Program-made: the position numbers and the translations under genes
The notes under the pieces: generated by a model
What the model saw: the letters and a program-made list of their open reading frames with translations, nothing else
What the model was told of the DNA's origin: nothing
The model's database searches: none
Shown: positions 5,047-6,129 of the stretch, in pieces
Layout of the letters: every line of letters begins with the position of its first letter
How positions within the stretch are numbered: position 1 is the first letter of the stretch
From: Nitrospirales bacterium
GTDB taxonomy: Bacteria > Nitrospirota > Nitrospiria > Nitrospirales > UBA8639
Length of the DNA: 6,129 nucleotides
Direction: 5' to 3'
NCBI GenBank assembly: GCA_021604265.1
Contig: BQIY01000150.1
Location: 1 to 6,129, forward strand

Positions 5047-5331
5047 GTGTGTGCGTATTGATGGAAAGGGTATTCCTCTTGCCAGAGACGGGAGAGAATG
5101 TTTGTTGTGGTTATCGGAAGTGCAAGGGCGAGAGGCGTGAAAGTCCAGTGAATGAGTGTTCCTCGGTCTCGTTGATTTTCAGACAACGGGACTGAGGACA
5201 GCTTCATAAGGTCAGTCTTCTGCCGGAACTAAGCCGAGAACAAGACATGGTGGTAAGAAGGGGATCGTGAGTTGCTGCGCGTGAAAGGTCGTAAGGATGG
5301 AAATATTGAGAGGAGCGGTTATTCACGATCT
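5047..5331 (+). ncRNA. Structured RNA region resembling the 5' part (domain I) of a group II intron; no reverse transcriptase
   Basis: This stretch holds no convincing gene but has strong RNA structure. Bases 5160-5174 pair with 5184-5198 in a 15-bp helix with two G-U pairs and a 9-nt loop. GTCTT (5216-5220) pairs with AAGAC (5242-5246) around GCCGGAACTAAGCCGAGAAC, and GATCGTGA (5263-5270) pairs with TCACGATC (5323-5330). Segments such as AAGGGCGAGAGGCGTGAAAG, the GCCGGAACTAAGC core and 'GAGTTGCTGCGCG' recall domain I of bacterial group II introns. GTGCG at 5051-5055 (or the overlapping GTGTG at 5047 or 5049) fits the GUGYG 5' consensus. No maturase gene and no domain V hairpin is present, so it would be a 3'-truncated relic. 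The family assignment is from memory of consensus patterns; another structured RNA is possible. The last helix overlaps the 3' end of the minus-strand membrane-protein gene. Confidence 0.42.
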
Positions 5332-5828
5332 TTAGGAACAGTCGAATTCTTCCCGTCAGTCGATCGATCGCCCATCTTCCCAAACAAGTATCCAGCAATC
5401 GCTCCCATAATTCCAATCGACGCGGTCAGTTGTTGTTCGACATCTGCCAAGACCACAATCGCGATGGTGCCGAAGATGACAAAGACAAGGCCGCTCGCAT
5501 AAATCACATCCTGAGCGGTGTAATTCTGACTCTTACTGATCACGAACAACATGATCATGAGAGAAATCATTCCGGCGATGGCGACGCCGAGAGTTTGATA
5601 GAGGCGGTTCTGTTCTTTGAGTTGGTTGAATTCAAACGTATATTTATCGGCTTCTGAGAAAATTTCCTGCGCAGGAGATTCTTGGGGAGCTGGGTATTGC
5701 GCGTCAATATCCATACCGTTGGCCATTTCTTCCGCCAACACAAATCCTAATCCTCCAAAGGGGCACAGCAACATTCCCATGCAACAGATCAAAGGGAATA
5801 TGAGCTGTACGTGTGTCTTCATGCTCAT
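5319..5828 (-). CDS. Uncharacterised integral membrane protein with signal sequence
   Basis: Encodes 169 residues, family not recognised. Residues 1-32 look like a signal peptide ending LGFVLA before EEMANG. A short polar region (33-75) contains a charged, possibly helical segment 'EADKYTFEFNQLKEQNRLYQ'. Hydrophobic helices follow at about 79-98 (GVAIAGMISLMIMLFVIS), 108-128 (VIYASGLVFVIFGTIAIVVL) and 136-150 (ASIGIMGAIAGYLFG), then a polar 19-residue tail. The layout suggests a small inner-membrane protein with a periplasmic N-terminal portion. Its ATG overlaps the stop of the upstream gene as TAATG, so translation is probably coupled; an ATG two codons later is an alternative start. The last four codons lie in one arm of an RNA helix at 5263-5330, so the C-terminus may have been altered by insertion of the adjacent element. 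Confidence 0.75.
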   Translation of the reverse strand: MSMKTHVQLIFPLICCMGMLLCPFGGLGFVLAEEMANGMDIDAQYPAPQESPAQEIFSEADKYTFEFNQLKEQNRLYQTLGVAIAGMISLMIMLFVISKSQNYTAQDVIYASGLVFVIFGTIAIVVLADVEQQLTASIGIMGAIAGYLFGKMGDRSTDGKNSTVPKDRE

Positions 5829-6121
5829 TATCGTTCTTGGAGTATTTGGATGAGTTTAGAGTAGTGTTGAATTTGTGAGAACTTTCTATCTGCCCTTGCC
5901 TGATCGACTTTTTTTTCAAGGGAGCTGATCATGGCATTTTTTTTGTTTAACGGCCAACTCTGTGCGTCATCTCGAAATCGCCGATAGACAAGAGGTTCCT
6001 GCATTTTTCGAATAATGGGGGCATTTTTTTGACTGGGAAGTTGAAACTTTCTCAGTTCTTCGCTGTTAGCTGGAATGGAACACAGGAGAAGCCATATGAC
6101 AACACATCCTGAAAAACCCAT
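5828..6121 (-). CDS. Small exported protein of unknown function
   Basis: Encodes 97 residues from the ATG at 6119-6121, family not recognised. Residues 1-20 form a convincing signal peptide, 'GCVVIWLLLCSIPANS', with likely cleavage before EELRKF. The mature part is highly basic and ends in a helix-prone stretch, 'SSLEKKVDQARADRKFSQIQ' followed by 'HYSKLIQILQER', which could form a coiled coil. It is translationally coupled to the downstream membrane-protein gene by a TAATG overlap, so the two probably act together at the cell envelope. Only 8 bases lie upstream inside the window and the frame stays open there, so a longer start outside cannot be excluded, though the signal peptide favours this ATG. 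Confidence 0.65.
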   Translation of the reverse strand: MGFSGCVVIWLLLCSIPANSEELRKFQLPSQKNAPIIRKMQEPLVYRRFRDDAQSWPLNKKNAMISSLEKKVDQARADRKFSQIQHYSKLIQILQER

Positions 6122-6129
6122 GATTCCAG

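Noticed and set aside
1..6129. CRISPR arrays, tRNA or rRNA genes, and insertion-sequence transposases.
   Set aside because: No regularly spaced direct repeats, cloverleaf-like segments, rRNA motifs or transposase motifs were seen on either strand.

Overview
The window looks like a chromosomal stretch of a Gram-negative bacterium with moderate GC content. A c-type cytochrome of the P460 family sits beside a secreted YHS-domain protein. That pairing points towards an environmental respiratory or nitrogen-cycle organism, and a Nitrospirota-like host would fit, but nothing here fixes the taxon. The genes are short and arranged as small separately controlled cassettes, with two regions of decayed sequence.

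Left end (1-1906, + strand): the C-terminal part of a TetR-family repressor, a possible 21-residue peptide gene, a perfect palindrome (CCGAACGTTCGG) placed like a TetR operator, a DsrE-family protein, and a pyridoxamine-phosphate-oxidase-like (PPOX) flavoprotein gene. An in-frame TAA after codon 139 breaks the PPOX gene. Its reading frame continues without a shift into the conserved flavin-barrel half, so this is one gene split by a nonsense codon and not two genes.

Middle (1907-3148): about 480 bp with no intact gene. It includes a minus-strand remnant that still carries a Shine-Dalgarno/ATGA junction to a second, truncated reading frame. Then comes a complete minus-strand type II toxin-antitoxin pair (addiction-module antitoxin followed by a RelE/ParE-type toxin, with a 4-nt overlap) and a plausible promoter.

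Right-centre (3149-5032): a minus-strand TetR repressor diverges from a plus-strand pair encoding a secreted YHS-domain protein and a cytochrome P460-family haem protein. The intergenic region holds a perfect 16-bp palindrome, TATACAGATCTGTATA, over the predicted promoter of the pair. This suggests a repressor-controlled periplasmic redox or metal-linked cassette. A terminator-like hairpin lies between the two exported genes and may set their relative expression.

Right end (5033-6129): a gene-free stretch with strong RNA secondary structure, resembling the 5' part (domain I) of a bacterial group II intron without any reverse transcriptase, followed by two coupled minus-strand genes for an integral membrane protein and a small exported protein, both unrecognised.

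The best candidates for something new are the TetR/YHS/P460 cassette with its operator and internal hairpin, the structured RNA fragment that runs into the end of the membrane-protein gene, and the decayed coupled gene pair at 1961-2244.
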